Positions 27,873-37,714 are shown, counted from the stretch's first letter. The stretch is 64,000 nt of DNA from Cupriavidus sp. D39 (GCF_026627925.1 NZ_JAPNLE010000009.1:3534001-3598000), one strand, 5' to 3'. The notes: generated by a model from the sequence alone, not told the origin. Translations and numbers: made by a program.

Positions 27873-28886
27873 ATGAAGCCCGACGCCCAGCCCGCCTCGC
27901 CATCTCTGCTCGCGGCGCTCCCATCCTCGTCGTCCTGCACGTCCACCACGTCGTCCTCCACGGCTGCGCCGCAGGTCCAGGTACGCACGGCGGATGTCCT
28001 GCTGACCGCTTCGGCGCCCCTGATCTGGGGCAGTACCTACCTGATCACCAGCCAGTGGCTGCCGCCGGGACAGCCGCTGCTGTCCGGCGTGATCCGCGCG
28101 CTGCCGGCCGGCCTGGCGATGCTGGCGTGGGGCCGGCAACTGCCGCGCGGCGGCTGGTGGTGGAAGGCGGCGGTGCTGGGCGTGCTCAACATTGGCCTGT
28201 TCCAGGCCATGCTGTTTATCGCCGCCTACCGGCTGCCGGGCGGCGTGGCGGCCACCGTGGGCGCAATCCAGCCCTTGCTGGTGGTGCTGCTGGCGTGGCT
28301 GCTGCTGGGCGCGCGGCCGCATCTGGCTGCGTGGCTGGCGGGGCTGGGCGGCATTGGCGGCGTGGCCTTGCTGGTGCTGGGGCCCGCCGCGCGGCTGGAT
28401 GCCGTGGGCGTGGCGGCGGCTGCGGCCGGCGCGGTGTCGATGGCGCTGGGCACGGTGCTCGCCAAGCGCTGGCGCCCGCCGGTCACGCCGCTGGTGCTCA
28501 CCGCGTGGCAGCTCACCGCGGGCGCCTTGTTCCTGCTGCCGTTTGCGCTGGCCTTCGAGACGCTGCCGGCGCGCTTGACGCTGCCCAACGTGCTTGGCTA
28601 CATGTGGCTGTGCGTGGCCGGCGCCGGCGTGAGCTATGCATTCTGGTTCCGCGGCATCGGCCGCCTGCCGACCGCCGCGGTCTCCGCGCTTGGCCTGCTC
28701 AGCCCCGTTAGCGCGACCGTGCTGGGCTTCCTGGTGCTAGGCCAGACCCTTAGCCCGGCGCAGATGGCCGGCGCACTGCTGGTGCTGGCTAGCGTGTGGC
28801 TGGGGCAGCGCGCGCCGAAGGCGGCGCAGGCCGTTGCCGGGGGCTCCGATAAGGCGCATCCGCCGTTGCCGCAGCGGCAAGGGTGA
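27873..28886 (+). CDS. EamA-family (DMT superfamily) exporter
   Basis: 337 aa, ten membrane segments in two EamA repeats (ASAPLIWGSTYLITSQWLPP; GAVSMALGTVLAKRW). Inner-membrane metabolite exporter of the RhaT/EamA type; substrate unknown. ATG at 27873 has GGAGG nine bases upstream; a TTG at 27843 would add ten residues and lies against the operator. Under control of the divergent MarR gene. The N-terminal 35 residues are an unusual Ser/Thr/Ala stretch. Confidence 0.88.
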   Translation: MKPDAQPASPSLLAALPSSSSCTSTTSSSTAAPQVQVRTADVLLTASAPLIWGSTYLITSQWLPPGQPLLSGVIRALPAGLAMLAWGRQLPRGGWWWKAAVLGVLNIGLFQAMLFIAAYRLPGGVAATVGAIQPLLVVLLAWLLLGARPHLAAWLAGLGGIGGVALLVLGPAARLDAVGVAAAAAGAVSMALGTVLAKRWRPPVTPLVLTAWQLTAGALFLLPFALAFETLPARLTLPNVLGYMWLCVAGAGVSYAFWFRGIGRLPTAAVSALGLLSPVSATVLGFLVLGQTLSPAQMAGALLVLASVWLGQRAPKAAQAVAGGSDKAHPPLPQRQG

Positions 28887-28932
28887 ATGACAAGGGTGAA
28901 TGGCGCGCCGATTTTGCGGCATCATGGCGGGC

Positions 28933-29214
28933 ATGACGCCTGCCGTACCTTCCCCTACCCCCACCCGGCCCGCTTGCGATCACTGCCTGGCGCTAGCGGC
29001 GGATTCCCGCCGGCGCGAGCCGCATGAGCGGCTCGTGCTCAAGCACACCGCGCCGCTGGTCAGCCAGAGCGCCGCCGGCGTGCCGTTCAGCATGCTCACG
29101 TTCACCTGCCGCGAGTGCGGCACCGTATGGCGCCTCTATGACCGCGCCAACGAGCTCTTTGTCTCGTGGGTGCCGGACCGCCCGTTGGGCCGCGGCGCCG
29201 ATCGGATAACATAG
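28933..29214 (+). CDS. Small zinc-ribbon-like protein
   Basis: 93 aa, function not recognised. Two CxxC knuckles (ACDHCLAL near residue 16 and FTCRECGTVW near residue 60) about 44 residues apart suggest one zinc ribbon. The segment between is charged (RRREPHERLVLKH). The C-terminus contains GTVWRLYDRANELFVSW, a pattern often seen in small proteins that bind nucleic acid or partner proteins. Start chosen at the second in-frame ATG; 28900 is possible. Confidence 0.6.
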   Translation: MTPAVPSPTPTRPACDHCLALAADSRRREPHERLVLKHTAPLVSQSAAGVPFSMLTFTCRECGTVWRLYDRANELFVSWVPDRPLGRGADRIT

Positions 29215-29340
29215 CGCCTGTTTCCTGCAGGCGTGCTGACGGGCCAGCGCCCGGTCCCGGGCCGCCCGGCGGCGCCAGCGCGGCCAAGTTCCGTTGTTCC
29301 GTCGTTCCGTCTCCCAACCGTTGTCCTCGTCGTTCCCTCC

Positions 29341-30336
29341 ATGTCCGCTTCCCACCGAATTCCCCTGCTGGCTGCTGCCTCCGTGGTTGCCGCCGCCCTG
29401 GCGAGCCCGCTCGCCAACGCCGCTGACGCCGCTAACACGTATCCCGCGCGCCCGATCCGGCTGATCGTGGCCTATCCCACCGGCGGCATCAGCGACACCG
29501 TGGCGCGCGCGCTCGGCGAGCGCCTGTCGGCCCAGATGGGCGCCTCGGTGGTGGTGGAAAACAAGGCGGGCGCGGGCGGCAGCATCGGCATCGACGCCGT
29601 GGCCAAGGCCGCGCCGGACGGCTATACGCTGGGCTTTGCCTCGACCAGCCCGCTCACGCTCAACCCGCACGTGGGCCACGTCAACTACGATCCGCAGCGC
29701 GACATCGCGCCGGTCATGAGCGTGATGTACTCGCCGGTGCTGGTGATCGCCACGTCGAGCTTCGGCGGCAAGTCGTTCCAGGACCTGCTGGCGCAAGCCA
29801 AGGCCAAGCCCGGCTCGGTGCGCTGGGCCACGTCGGGCCTGGGCACGGTGGGCCATGTCATGCTGGAGCAGATCAAGTCCAAGGCCAAGGCCGACCTGAC
29901 CCTGATCCCCTACAAAGGCGCGGGCCAGCAGATGAACGACGCCCTCGGCGGCCAGTTCGAGGTGATGAGCACCAACGCCAGCCCCATGCTGACCCAGCAT
30001 ATGCAGGCTGCCCGGCTGCGCCCGCTGGCGGTGGGCGCGCCCAAGCGCATCGAGTCGCTGCCCAATGTGCCGACCCTTGCCGAGCTGGGGTATCCGAAAG
30101 CCAACCTGACTTCCACCTTCGGCATCTTCGCGCCCGCCCACACGCCGGTGGCCATCATCACCAGGCTGAATGCCGAACTGAACAAGGCCCTGCAAGAGCC
30201 CGAGGTGCGCGAGCGCCTGCTCAAGGGCGGCGAAGTCCCCACCGGCGGCACCGCCGCGCAGTTCGCCAAGGCCATCCATGCGGAATACGACGACAACGCC
30301 CGCATCGTGAAGGAAGCGGGCATCAAGGCGGACTGA
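29341..30336 (+). CDS. Bug-family (TctC-like) periplasmic solute receptor
   Basis: 331 aa. The signal peptide ends near ANAAD. The Bug fold is clear: YPARPIRLIVAYPTGGISDT, VVVENKAGAGGSIGIDAVAK, ADLTLIPYKGAGQQMNDALG, and VPTLAELGYPK. These receptors bind carboxylates or amino-acid-like ligands. No TctA/TctB membrane partners are nearby, so this is one of the many orphan receptors of this order. The longer in-frame start at 29233 would put a Pro-rich leader before the signal peptide, so the ATG at 29341 is preferred. Confidence 0.92.
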   Translation: MSASHRIPLLAAASVVAAALASPLANAADAANTYPARPIRLIVAYPTGGISDTVARALGERLSAQMGASVVVENKAGAGGSIGIDAVAKAAPDGYTLGFASTSPLTLNPHVGHVNYDPQRDIAPVMSVMYSPVLVIATSSFGGKSFQDLLAQAKAKPGSVRWATSGLGTVGHVMLEQIKSKAKADLTLIPYKGAGQQMNDALGGQFEVMSTNASPMLTQHMQAARLRPLAVGAPKRIESLPNVPTLAELGYPKANLTSTFGIFAPAHTPVAIITRLNAELNKALQEPEVRERLLKGGEVPTGGTAAQFAKAIHAEYDDNARIVKEAGIKAD

Positions 30337-30380
30337 CGGGACAAGGCTGGCGAAAAAGGACGGGCAGCCGCATTGCCGCA

Positions 30381-31072
30381 TCACGGCTGCTCGATCAGGT
30401 CCAGCCGGCAGCCGGTGGCATACACCGCCGACAGGCGTACGCCGTTGCGCGGCTCCAGCGCCAGCTTGGTGCGCACGCGCGACAGGTGGCTGTCCACCGT
30501 GCGCGATGCCGGCGGCACGCCGCGGCGCCAGACCGATTCCTCGATGGTCTGGCGCAGCAACAACTGGCCGGCATGGCGGAACAGCAAGACCGCCAGCTCA
30601 TACTCCTTGGGCGCCAGCTTGACCAGGCGGCCATTGACGAAGGCGCGCCGCTCGGCCAGCACAAAGCGGTAGGCGCCCAGCTTCAGGTCACCGCAGGCCG
30701 GCGCCACCGGCGCCATGCGCCGCAGCAGCGCATCGACGCGCGCCGCCAGCTCGGCGCGGCGCACCGGGGCCGGCAGGAAGGCATCCGCGCCATGGGCGAA
30801 GCACCGGGCGATATGTCGTCGTCATCGTGCTGGCTCAGCAGCATCACCGGCAATTCATTGCCGAGGGTACGGCGTATCCACAGCAAGACGTCGCGCGCCG
30901 GGATGCCGGGAATCTCCCAGGCCATCAGCAACAGCGCGTATGGCTCGTTGCGCAGCGCCTGCATCAGCGCGCCCCCTTCGCGAAAGCGCACCGCCTCATG
31001 GCCGCCGAGCCTGAGCGTCTGCTCCAGCAGGATGGCTCTTGCCGGGTTGTCCTCCAGTACTGCGACTCGCAT
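30381..31072 (-). CDS. OmpR-family regulator with degenerate receiver (one frameshift)
   Basis: About 230 aa when repaired. The receiver begins RVAVLEDNPARAILLEQTL, but the phospho-acceptor position reads LLLMAWEIPG (Ala in place of Asp) and the conserved Lys is lost (AFLPAPVRR in place of LKPVRR). The C-terminal OmpR winged helix is intact (LVKLAPKEYELAVLLFRHAG, RTVDSHLSRVRTKLALEP). The frame breaks at GGG 30806-30808. It should not be controlled by phosphorylation. It is divergent from the intact paralogue at 31299 and shares its DNA-binding helix almost exactly. Confidence 0.85.
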
Positions 31073-31298
31073 GAACTCTCTCCTCGTGCGCGGCATTGCC
31101 AGGGCATCTTAGCGTCGCGGCCCGCGTCGCGGACAGTTAAAGGAAGCCTCCGCCGCAGATTACGAAAATTCTCATCCGAAAGACTTCTCCCGCGGTTTTT
31201 AATGACGGATAGCCCCGCATCGTCGGGTCATTCCCTGGCGCCGACCGCGCCAATCACCGCGAGACCGGCAGGCGTCCAAGCCTTTCCGGCCAAATTGC

Positions 31299-32003
31299 AT
31301 GGGTATGAAGATCGCTTCACTGGAAGACGAACCCGCCGAGGCGGCCCTGATCCGGCAGATACTCGGCGAGGCCGGGCATGCCTGCACCACCTTCACGCGC
31401 AGCCGCGACCTGCTGCTGCAACTGCGCGAGGAAAACTTCGACCTGCTGCTGCTCGACTGGCAGATGCCGGATCTCTCCGGCAAGGAGGTCCTGACCTGGG
31501 TGCGCGCCAACCTGGACCGGCGCGTGCCGGTGATGTTCCTGACCTGCCGCGTGGCGGAGGAAGACATCGTCGATGGCCTCGCCACCGGCGCCGACGACTA
31601 CATGCTCAAGCCAGTGCGCCGCGGCGAGCTGCTGGCGCGCACCCATTCGCTGCTGCGCCGCGCCTATCCGGACCCCGGCAGCAGCTGCGCGCAGGTAGCG
31701 CTGGCCGATTACGTCATCGACTGCGCCGCGCGCACGGTGGCGCATCGCGCCCAGCCGCTCAGGCTGACCCCCAAGGAGTTCGACCTGGCCGTGCTGCTGT
31801 TTCGCAACGAAGGCCGCATCGTGTCGCGCGACCATATCGTGGCGGCGGTCTGGGGGCGCGAGATCTCGCCGCTGTCGCGCACCATCGATACCCATATGTC
31901 GCGCGTGCGCAGCAAGCTGGCCCTGCATCCGGAGCACGGGCTGCGGCTGCTGCCCGTCTACACGCATGGCTACCGTCTCGAACTCACCAGCGCGGCGCGA
32001 TGA
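31299..32003 (+). CDS. OmpR-family response regulator
   Basis: 234 aa. Intact receiver: acidic pair LEDEP, phospho-acceptor Asp in FDLLLLDWQMPD, Thr in VMFLTCR and Lys in DYMLKPVRR. The C-terminal winged helix carries LRLTPKEFDLAVLLFRNEGR and RTIDTHMSRVRSKLALHPEH. Its stop overlaps the start of the histidine-kinase-like gene (ATGA), so the two are translationally coupled. Target genes unknown; a porin lies 900 bases downstream on the other strand. Confidence 0.92.
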   Translation: MGMKIASLEDEPAEAALIRQILGEAGHACTTFTRSRDLLLQLREENFDLLLLDWQMPDLSGKEVLTWVRANLDRRVPVMFLTCRVAEEDIVDGLATGADDYMLKPVRRGELLARTHSLLRRAYPDPGSSCAQVALADYVIDCAARTVAHRAQPLRLTPKEFDLAVLLFRNEGRIVSRDHIVAAVWGREISPLSRTIDTHMSRVRSKLALHPEHGLRLLPVYTHGYRLELTSAAR

Positions 32004-32827
32004 CGGCATGGCTGCGCTGTGAAATCCTGCGGTGGGTGGCTGGCCTGCGTGCTGCCGCGCGCTACCTGGAGCGTCTCGCTCACAGGATGGGGGCGGGCAT
32101 GGAGGAGGGCAGGCGCGACAAGCCCACGGGCATGGCCGCCATCCGCGCCATGCTGCCTGCCGGCGGCGCCGTCGATGCGGCGGCCTGCGACAGCGCGGCG
32201 CTGGCATCCTGGCAAACCGCCATGCGCGCGCTGTCGCACGATTTGCGCGCGCCGCAGAGTGCCATCCTGGCGCTGGCGCAATTGCAGCAGGACGTGCCGT
32301 GCGCACACGCGTTCGAGGCCTTCGCCGCGCAGGCAGCGGGCTATGCGCAGGCGTCGCTGCGCCTCACCGACGACATCGCGCGGCTGTTGCGCGAGCTGGC
32401 GCATGATTACCGCATGGAGGTCCTGGAGCTGACGGCGCTGCTACGCGAGTCCGCCGACACGCTCTGGCCGCATGCCGGGCCCGCGCCCGAACTCGACCTG
32501 GCAGGCCGCAAGGCCTGGATACGGGCCGATGCCGCCATGCTGCCCGAGGCCCTGCGCGTGCTGATGGCGCTGGCCATGTCGGCAGCCGGGAGCACGCCGC
32601 CGCGGGTGCGCCAGCGGCTCGACGGCCGCCTCTGCCGGATCTCCATCGCCTTCGTGCCCGACCCCGATGCCGAGGCGTGGCAGGCGGCGCGCGGCGATGC
32701 GCCGGCCCTGCAGTTCTGCCGCCGCGTGCTGCTGCGCCATGGCGGCGCGCTCGACGCCGGCGGCAGTGCCGAAACCGATGCCGATCGGCGCGTCACCTGG
32801 CATCTGCGCCTGCCGGTGCTGCCATGA
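32000..32827 (+). CDS. Short histidine-kinase-like protein with degenerate ATP-binding domain
   Basis: 275 aa, no clear sensor or membrane domain. A dimerisation/phospho-acceptor helix is visible (MRALSHDLRAPQSAILALAQ, His near residue 80). The catalytic domain is poor: the N-box position reads ALRVLMALAMSAAG without the Asn, and no DxGxG box is present. It may act as a phosphatase, a phosphotransfer partner or a pseudokinase for the coupled regulator. An Arg-rich N-terminus of about 40 residues precedes it. Confidence 0.72.
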   Translation: MTAWLRCEILRWVAGLRAAARYLERLAHRMGAGMEEGRRDKPTGMAAIRAMLPAGGAVDAAACDSAALASWQTAMRALSHDLRAPQSAILALAQLQQDVPCAHAFEAFAAQAAGYAQASLRLTDDIARLLRELAHDYRMEVLELTALLRESADTLWPHAGPAPELDLAGRKAWIRADAAMLPEALRVLMALAMSAAGSTPPRVRQRLDGRLCRISIAFVPDPDAEAWQAARGDAPALQFCRRVLLRHGGALDAGGSAETDADRRVTWHLRLPVLP

Positions 32828-32834
32828 AAAACAA

Positions 32835-32854
32835 AAAGCACCCGAAGGTGCTTT
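32835..32854. terminator. Bidirectional terminator between kinase-like gene and porin
   Basis: AAAGCACC-CGAA-GGTGCTTT, a perfect 8-bp stem with a GNRA-like tetraloop. It is flanked by A-rich sequence on the left and T-rich on the right, so it can serve both convergent genes. Confidence 0.75.
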
Positions 32855-32906
32855 CTTGTCGTCTGACGTGTCCCCCGCGCGAGCGGGGTCAAGCCTGAAG
32901 GGACAA

Positions 32907-33989
32907 TCAGAAAATGTGGCGAATACCGACGGCCGCACCGGTCTGGTTGTTCTTGCCCGGCAGTTCGGTCTTCGTTCCGCCGGTCAACTTGTTGTAGTCC
33001 ACGGTGCCGTAGACCTGGGTGCGCTTGGACAGCGAGTACTCGGCCAGCAGCACGCCGGTGTAGCGGTTGCCTTGGTTGTTGGACACGCCGTTCGCGTTCT
33101 TGACATGGTCGCCGTAGAACACGCCGGTCAGGGCCAGCGCCGGGGTGAGCTGGTAAGTCAGGCCCAGGTAACCGATGATGTCCTTGCGCGGGTTCGAGGT
33201 GAAGCTGCCCACCGGGACCGGGTTGGCGGTCCCAGCGGCCAGGGCGTCGCCGTTCAGGCTGGCGTCGACGGAACCGGTGCGGTCCTTGCCACCCACGTAG
33301 CCCAGGAATACCTTGGCCGGGCCGATACTGTACCGACCTGCCGCGCCCCACATTTGCTGCTTGTTGCCGTTCGTGTCGCGGGTTTCCTGGAACACGCCGC
33401 CGAAGCCGAACGGGCCGACGGTGTACGCAGCGCGGGTGCCCCAGTATTGCGAAGAGGTGAAGGAGCCAGCCTTTTCGCCAAAGCCGTAGCTGGCGCCCAC
33501 GTTCAGGCCGCCGAACTTGCCGTCATAGCTGACCACATTGTCATTGCGGAAGTTCGTCAGGAAGAACGGCCAGGCATTGGCGGTGTAGTTGCCGATGGTC
33601 AGCGGATCGTAGTCGCCGAAGAAGGTAAAGCCCTCGGTGTACTGGCGGCCCAGCTTGATAGTGCCGAAGTCGCCGGCCAGGCCCACATATGCCTGACGGC
33701 CGAACAGACGACCACCTTGGTTAGCCCTGCCGGTATCCGGATCGAAGCCGTTTTCCAGTTGGAAGATCGCCTTCAGGTTGTTGCCCAAGGCTTCGGTGCC
33801 CTTGATGCCCCAGCGGCTGTTGGTGATGGCGCCGTTGGTCAGCTGGTACAGGCTGTCATTGTTGGCGTTCGAATTGTTGGTGTAGCGCAGGCTCTGGTCG
33901 ACGATACCGTACAGGGTCACCGACGATTGGGCGTAGGCGCTGCCGGCCAGCAGCGTACCAAGTGCAAGGGTGAGGGCTGATTTCTTCAT
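32907..33989 (-). CDS. Gram-negative general diffusion porin
   Basis: 360 aa outer-membrane beta-barrel. Signal peptide residues 1-20 (ending SAYA), first strand SSVTLYGIVDQSLRYTNN, conserved loop 3 region and the C-terminal aromatic strand ending in Phe (AAVGIRHIF), needed for BAM insertion. It is the trimeric porin type of Burkholderiales. Upstream, 34044-34062 holds the inverted repeat GTTTAC-N7-GTAAAC, a candidate regulator site. Codon use is strongly biased, as expected for a highly made protein. Confidence 0.95.
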   Translation of the reverse strand: MKKSALTLALGTLLAGSAYAQSSVTLYGIVDQSLRYTNNSNANNDSLYQLTNGAITNSRWGIKGTEALGNNLKAIFQLENGFDPDTGRANQGGRLFGRQAYVGLAGDFGTIKLGRQYTEGFTFFGDYDPLTIGNYTANAWPFFLTNFRNDNVVSYDGKFGGLNVGASYGFGEKAGSFTSSQYWGTRAAYTVGPFGFGGVFQETRDTNGNKQQMWGAAGRYSIGPAKVFLGYVGGKDRTGSVDASLNGDALAAGTANPVPVGSFTSNPRKDIIGYLGLTYQLTPALALTGVFYGDHVKNANGVSNNQGNRYTGVLLAEYSLSKRTQVYGTVDYNKLTGGTKTELPGKNNQTGAAVGIRHIF

Positions 33990-34043
33990 ATGGCTCCTTT
34001 TCTATTCTGTGGTGTCCGCGGCCGGATCGCGGCGGCGGACGAG

Positions 34044-34062
34044 TTTACGTTTCGTGTAAACG
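34044..34062. promoter_or_regulatory. Inverted repeat upstream of the porin
   Basis: GTTTAC-GTTTCGT-GTAAAC lies 55-73 bases upstream of the porin start, in an A+T-rich promoter-like stretch. A regulator site is plausible; which protein binds is unknown. The rest of the 350-base gap (33990-34341) also holds CCCCACGGCCGTGGGG (34213-34228), a perfect palindrome, and no gene. Confidence 0.4.
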
Positions 34063-34311
34063 CCCGCGAAAATTTAACAAAACAGAAAAGATTTAGACAC
34101 TAATGCACACCGTTGACAGCCTCTAAGCCGGCAATTGGTGCAAAAGCGTTGCGACGCCGCGACAAATTTACATAATGGTGCATCGCGAGATGAAGCCAGC
34201 ACTACTCGTGCACCCCACGGCCGTGGGGATGGTGCCGGCACTGCGAGCGCGCTCCGGTTGCCAAGGCTGGCCAGGCGGGCGTTTCATGGTGAAGCGCCGC
34301 CGCTTGAAGCG

Positions 34312-34333
34312 CGGGCCGGCGACCGCTGGCCCG
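34312..34333 (-). terminator. Possible terminator after the min operon
   Basis: CGGGCC-N10-GGCCCG hairpin nine bases past the minE stop on the minus strand. No T-tract follows, so it may be a weak or Rho-assisted end. Confidence 0.35.
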
Positions 34334-34341
34334 GCTCAGGG

Positions 34342-34596
34342 TTATCCCTGTGGAATCTCGATCTTGACCTCGAGCACCTCGAGATTGTCCTGGCGTTCCA
34401 GGCTCACGCGCAGGTCCTGGTCGCTGATCTTGACATACTTCGAAATCACCGCGACCAGCTCGCGCTGCAGGGCGGGAAGGTAATCGGCCGGCGCGGAATG
34501 GCCGGTGCGTTCATGGGCGAGGATGATCTGCAACCGCTCCTTGGCAACCGAGGCGGACTTCTTCTTCTCGCCGAGCAGGAAGGACAGAATCGACAT
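34342..34596 (-). CDS. minE: Cell division topological specificity factor MinE
   Basis: 84 aa, normal length. The N-terminus [20 protein letters not shown] is the membrane-targeting helix followed by the MinD-contact region ([12 protein letters not shown]). The C-terminal topological domain reads [20 protein letters not shown]. It stimulates MinD ATPase and drives pole-to-pole oscillation, placing the Z ring at midcell. It is the last gene of minCDE, 14 bases after minD. Confidence 0.97.
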   Translation of the reverse strand: MSILSFLLGEKKKSASVAKERLQIILAHERTGHSAPADYLPALQRELVAVISKYVKISDQDLRVSLERQDNLEVLEVKIEIPQG

Positions 34597-34610
34597 GATG
34601 GTAGACCCCC

Positions 34611-35426
34611 TTACTTGTTGCCGAAGATGCGCGAGAGCAGCCCCGGCTTTTGATAGTCGACAAAGCGCATCGGCTTGTCCTTGCCGAGGAAGCGGTCCAC
34701 CAGGTCGCCATAGGCGTCGGCCACGTCGGAGCCTTCCAGGTGGATGGCCGGCGTGCCCTGGTTGGACGCGTGCAGCACGGCTTCGGATTCCGGCACCACG
34801 CCGATCAGCTTGATGCGCAGGATTTCCTGGATGTCGGTAAGCGACAGCATTTCGCCGCCGTGCACGCGCTTCGGGTTGTAGCGCGTGATCAGCAGGTGTT
34901 CCTTGATCGGGTCGCCGCCTTCGGCAGCGCGCTTGGTCTTGGACGACAGGATGCCCAGGATGCGGTCCGAGTCGCGCACCGAGGACACCTCGGGGTTGGT
35001 CACGACCAGGGCCTCGTCGGCGAAATACATGGCCAGGAGGGCGCCGGACTCGATGCCCGCGGGCGAGTCGCAGACGATGAACTCGAAGCCCATGTCGATC
35101 AGGCCATTGATGACCTTCTCCACGCCTTCCTTGGTGAGCGCGTCTTTGTCGCGCGTCTGCGAGGCCGGCAGGATGAACAGGTTCTCGCACTTCTTGTCCT
35201 TGATCAGCGCCTGGTTCAGGTTGGCTTCGCCCTGTACCACGTTGACCAGGTCATACACCACGCGACGCTCGCAACCCATGATCAGGTCGAGGTTGCGCAG
35301 GCCGACGTCGAAATCGATCACGGCAGTCTTGTGGCCACGCAGGGCCAGGCCGGCGGAAAAGCTGGCGCTGGTGGTGGTCTTGCCTACGCCTCCCTTGCCG
35401 GAGGTCACAACGATGATTTTTGCCAT
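34611..35426 (-). CDS. minD: Septum-site determining ATPase MinD
   Basis: 271 aa. Deviant Walker [19 protein letters not shown] at residues 11-28, switch region [20 protein letters not shown], and the C-terminal amphipathic membrane helix ([14 protein letters not shown]). It binds the membrane as an ATP dimer and recruits MinC, and MinE releases it. Middle gene of the operon. Confidence 0.98.
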   Translation of the reverse strand: MAKIIVVTSGKGGVGKTTTSASFSAGLALRGHKTAVIDFDVGLRNLDLIMGCERRVVYDLVNVVQGEANLNQALIKDKKCENLFILPASQTRDKDALTKEGVEKVINGLIDMGFEFIVCDSPAGIESGALLAMYFADEALVVTNPEVSSVRDSDRILGILSSKTKRAAEGGDPIKEHLLITRYNPKRVHGGEMLSLTDIQEILRIKLIGVVPESEAVLHASNQGTPAIHLEGSDVADAYGDLVDRFLGKDKPMRFVDYQKPGLLSRIFGNK

Positions 35427-35489
35427 GGCTCTTGGATCCAGTAATGGTTGAAGCTTGCGCTGCTTTTGGTTTGGGCTCTGCGGCGGGTG

Positions 35490-36313
35490 TTACTTCATCC
35501 GGAGCGGTTCGAGAATCAGTTTCTCCCCGGACAGCCGCACCTGGGCCGACTTGCCCAGCACATCGGCGGGCAGCGGCAGTTCGGCGGTGCGGTAGATGCC
35601 GGCGATGGAGAGCAGTTCGGGCTCCAGGCAGGTGCAGAAGATGCGCGCCTGCGCGTAGCCCTTGACCCCCGCCAGCGCGCGGCCGCGCAGCGGGGCATAA
35701 ATATGGATATTGCCTTCGGCGATGACCTCGGCGCCGTAGCTGACCAGGTCGAGGATCACCACGTCGCCGGCAGCGTAGATCTGCTGGCCGGAGCGCAACG
35801 GCTTGTCGATCAGCATGGTGGGCAGGCTGCGCGACGCGGCTTCGGCGATGGCAGCCGCGGCGGCGGCTTCCACTTCGGCGGCCGCGGCCTTTGCCTCGGC
35901 CTGGGCCGCAGCCTGGGCGTCGGCCAGTGCTTCGGCGGGCGAGGGCCTGCCGGCGCGGCGGGCTCGGCCTGCGGGGCCTCGTCCCGGCCGCCGCGCCGGC
36001 TCTGGCTATCCAGCAGCGGCAGGCCGAACGACTCGGCCCAGCCCCGCTGTGCCTCGCGGGCCACCACGCCGATGGCGCGGGCCTTGAGCAGGGCCAGGGT
36101 CTCGATCACCGTGTCCAGGGCTACCTGGTCGTCGCCTTCCAGCCGGCGCAGGTCCAGGGCCACCACATCGTTGGAGAAGAAATCGGGGGTCGATTCGAAA
36201 CGGGACAGGAGATCGTCACGCAGCGCCGCGATGTCAGTGGTCTTGAGAGCGAGAAGGAGGGCGTCGACATTGCCACTGCGCAGCTCGAAGCGTGGCGATT
36301 TCTTCTGGGACAT
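35490..36313 (-). CDS. minC: Septum site inhibitor MinC (one frameshift)
   Basis: About 274 aa when repaired. The N-terminal FtsZ-inhibiting domain starts [20 protein letters not shown] and includes [20 protein letters not shown]. An unusually long Ala/Glu-rich linker (about residues 115-155) follows, then the C-terminal MinD-binding beta-helix ([36 protein letters not shown]). The break is at GGG 35943-35945 in the linker; one more base restores [19 protein letters not shown]. As sequenced, the MinD-binding domain would be lost, which a min-positive cell would hardly tolerate. Confidence 0.93.
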
Positions 36314-36457
36314 AGTCGGTGACCGTGGAAATGGGACATTCTAACTTCGTCTGGGTGCAGAACTGTAACAAATGCCGGATGACAGGAGACCAGTGCCGGA
36401 TGCGGCGCGTTGACGGCGCTCTTGTTACGATTGCGCCATCTGAACAACGGAGCAATC

Positions 36458-37429
36458 ATGGGCGCGATCGTCAACAGTGTGGCCTACCGCAGCGGCAAGC
36501 GCGTGGGCGATGTCGCCCTGGACCAGATCAGCGACGCAATCGCTGTCCCCGGCACCTTCGTCTGGCTGGGCTTGCACGAACCGGACCTGCCCCTGCTGCG
36601 CAAGGTGCAGCAGGAATTTGGCCTGCACGACCTGGCGGTGGAGGATGCCCTGGACGCCCACCAGCGCCCCAAGCTGGAGACCTACGGCGACTCTATCTTC
36701 ATCGTGCTGAACACCGCACAACTGGTGGACGAGGAGGTGGTGGTGGGCGAGACCCACCTGTTCGTCGGCCCCAACTATGTGGTGTCGGTCCGTCACGGCG
36801 TGAGCAGCAGCTACGCGCCGGTGCGCGAGCGCTGCGAAAGCGACGCGCGCGCGCTGGCCAACGGCCCGGGGTACGTGCTCTACGCGCTGATGGATTTCGT
36901 GGTGGACCACTACATGCCCATCGTCACCCGGCTCGAGGATGCCTTCGAGCAGCTTGAGCAAGGCATCTTCCGCGACGAGTTCGACCGCGCCGCGATCGAG
37001 CACCTGTACCACATCAAGCGCCAGGTGCTGCGCCTGCGCAATGCGGTCTACCCGATCGAGGAGATCTGCGGGCAACTGATCCGCTTGCACGAGGACCTGG
37101 TGCCCAAGGAGCTGCGCGCGTACTTCCGCGACATCGAGGACCATGCCAGCCGCCTGGTGCGCACGCTCGACGTGGTGCGCGAGATGCTGACCACCGCGGT
37201 GCAGGTGAACCTGGCGCTGGTCACGGTGGGCCAGAACGAAGTGGTCAAGCGCCTGGCCGGCTGGGGCGCCATCCTGGCGATTCCCACCGTGGTGTTCAGC
37301 TTGTACGGCATGAACTTCAATTTCATGCCGGAGCTGAAGTTCCACTATGCCTATCCGGTGGTGATCGGGGTGACCGCGCTGGCCTGCGGCGGGCTCTGGC
37401 GCAAGCTGCATAAGTCCGGCTGGATCTGA
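36458..37429 (+). CDS. corA: CorA-family magnesium/divalent cation channel
   Basis: 323 aa, pentameric inner-membrane channel. The large N-terminal cytosolic funnel precedes the long stalk helix. Two membrane segments at the C-terminus flank the selectivity motif YGMNF (near residue 288), and MPEL follows in the loop. The C-terminal basic tail WRKLHKSGWI is typical. Start chosen at the ATG after CGGAG; a longer frame from 36410 lacks support. Divergent from minC. 37430-37714 downstream shows no gene. Confidence 0.95.
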   Translation: MGAIVNSVAYRSGKRVGDVALDQISDAIAVPGTFVWLGLHEPDLPLLRKVQQEFGLHDLAVEDALDAHQRPKLETYGDSIFIVLNTAQLVDEEVVVGETHLFVGPNYVVSVRHGVSSSYAPVRERCESDARALANGPGYVLYALMDFVVDHYMPIVTRLEDAFEQLEQGIFRDEFDRAAIEHLYHIKRQVLRLRNAVYPIEEICGQLIRLHEDLVPKELRAYFRDIEDHASRLVRTLDVVREMLTTAVQVNLALVTVGQNEVVKRLAGWGAILAIPTVVFSLYGMNFNFMPELKFHYAYPVVIGVTALACGGLWRKLHKSGWI

Positions 37430-37714
37430 CCCGCGCGGCGCGGCCCTGCTGCCACGCCTGCCGTCCCCACGGAGCCCCCGTTTTTCCCTGCCATTCCTCC
37501 CCGCGCAGTCCGGGGCGGGACGCCATGCCATGTTTATGGGATTCCCACCTGCTGGCCGGCTGCTTAGTCTTGCCCGTGCCGGGGGACGCAAGCCCGCTGC
37601 CATCGGCCGGCTAACGAATAGCAAGGTCCTGCCGTAAATCAAATTGCCGGCACGGCGCTGGCAAAAAAGAAAAGCAGAAGAAACACCGGAATCCATTCTC
37701 AGGGGAGAAATCCA

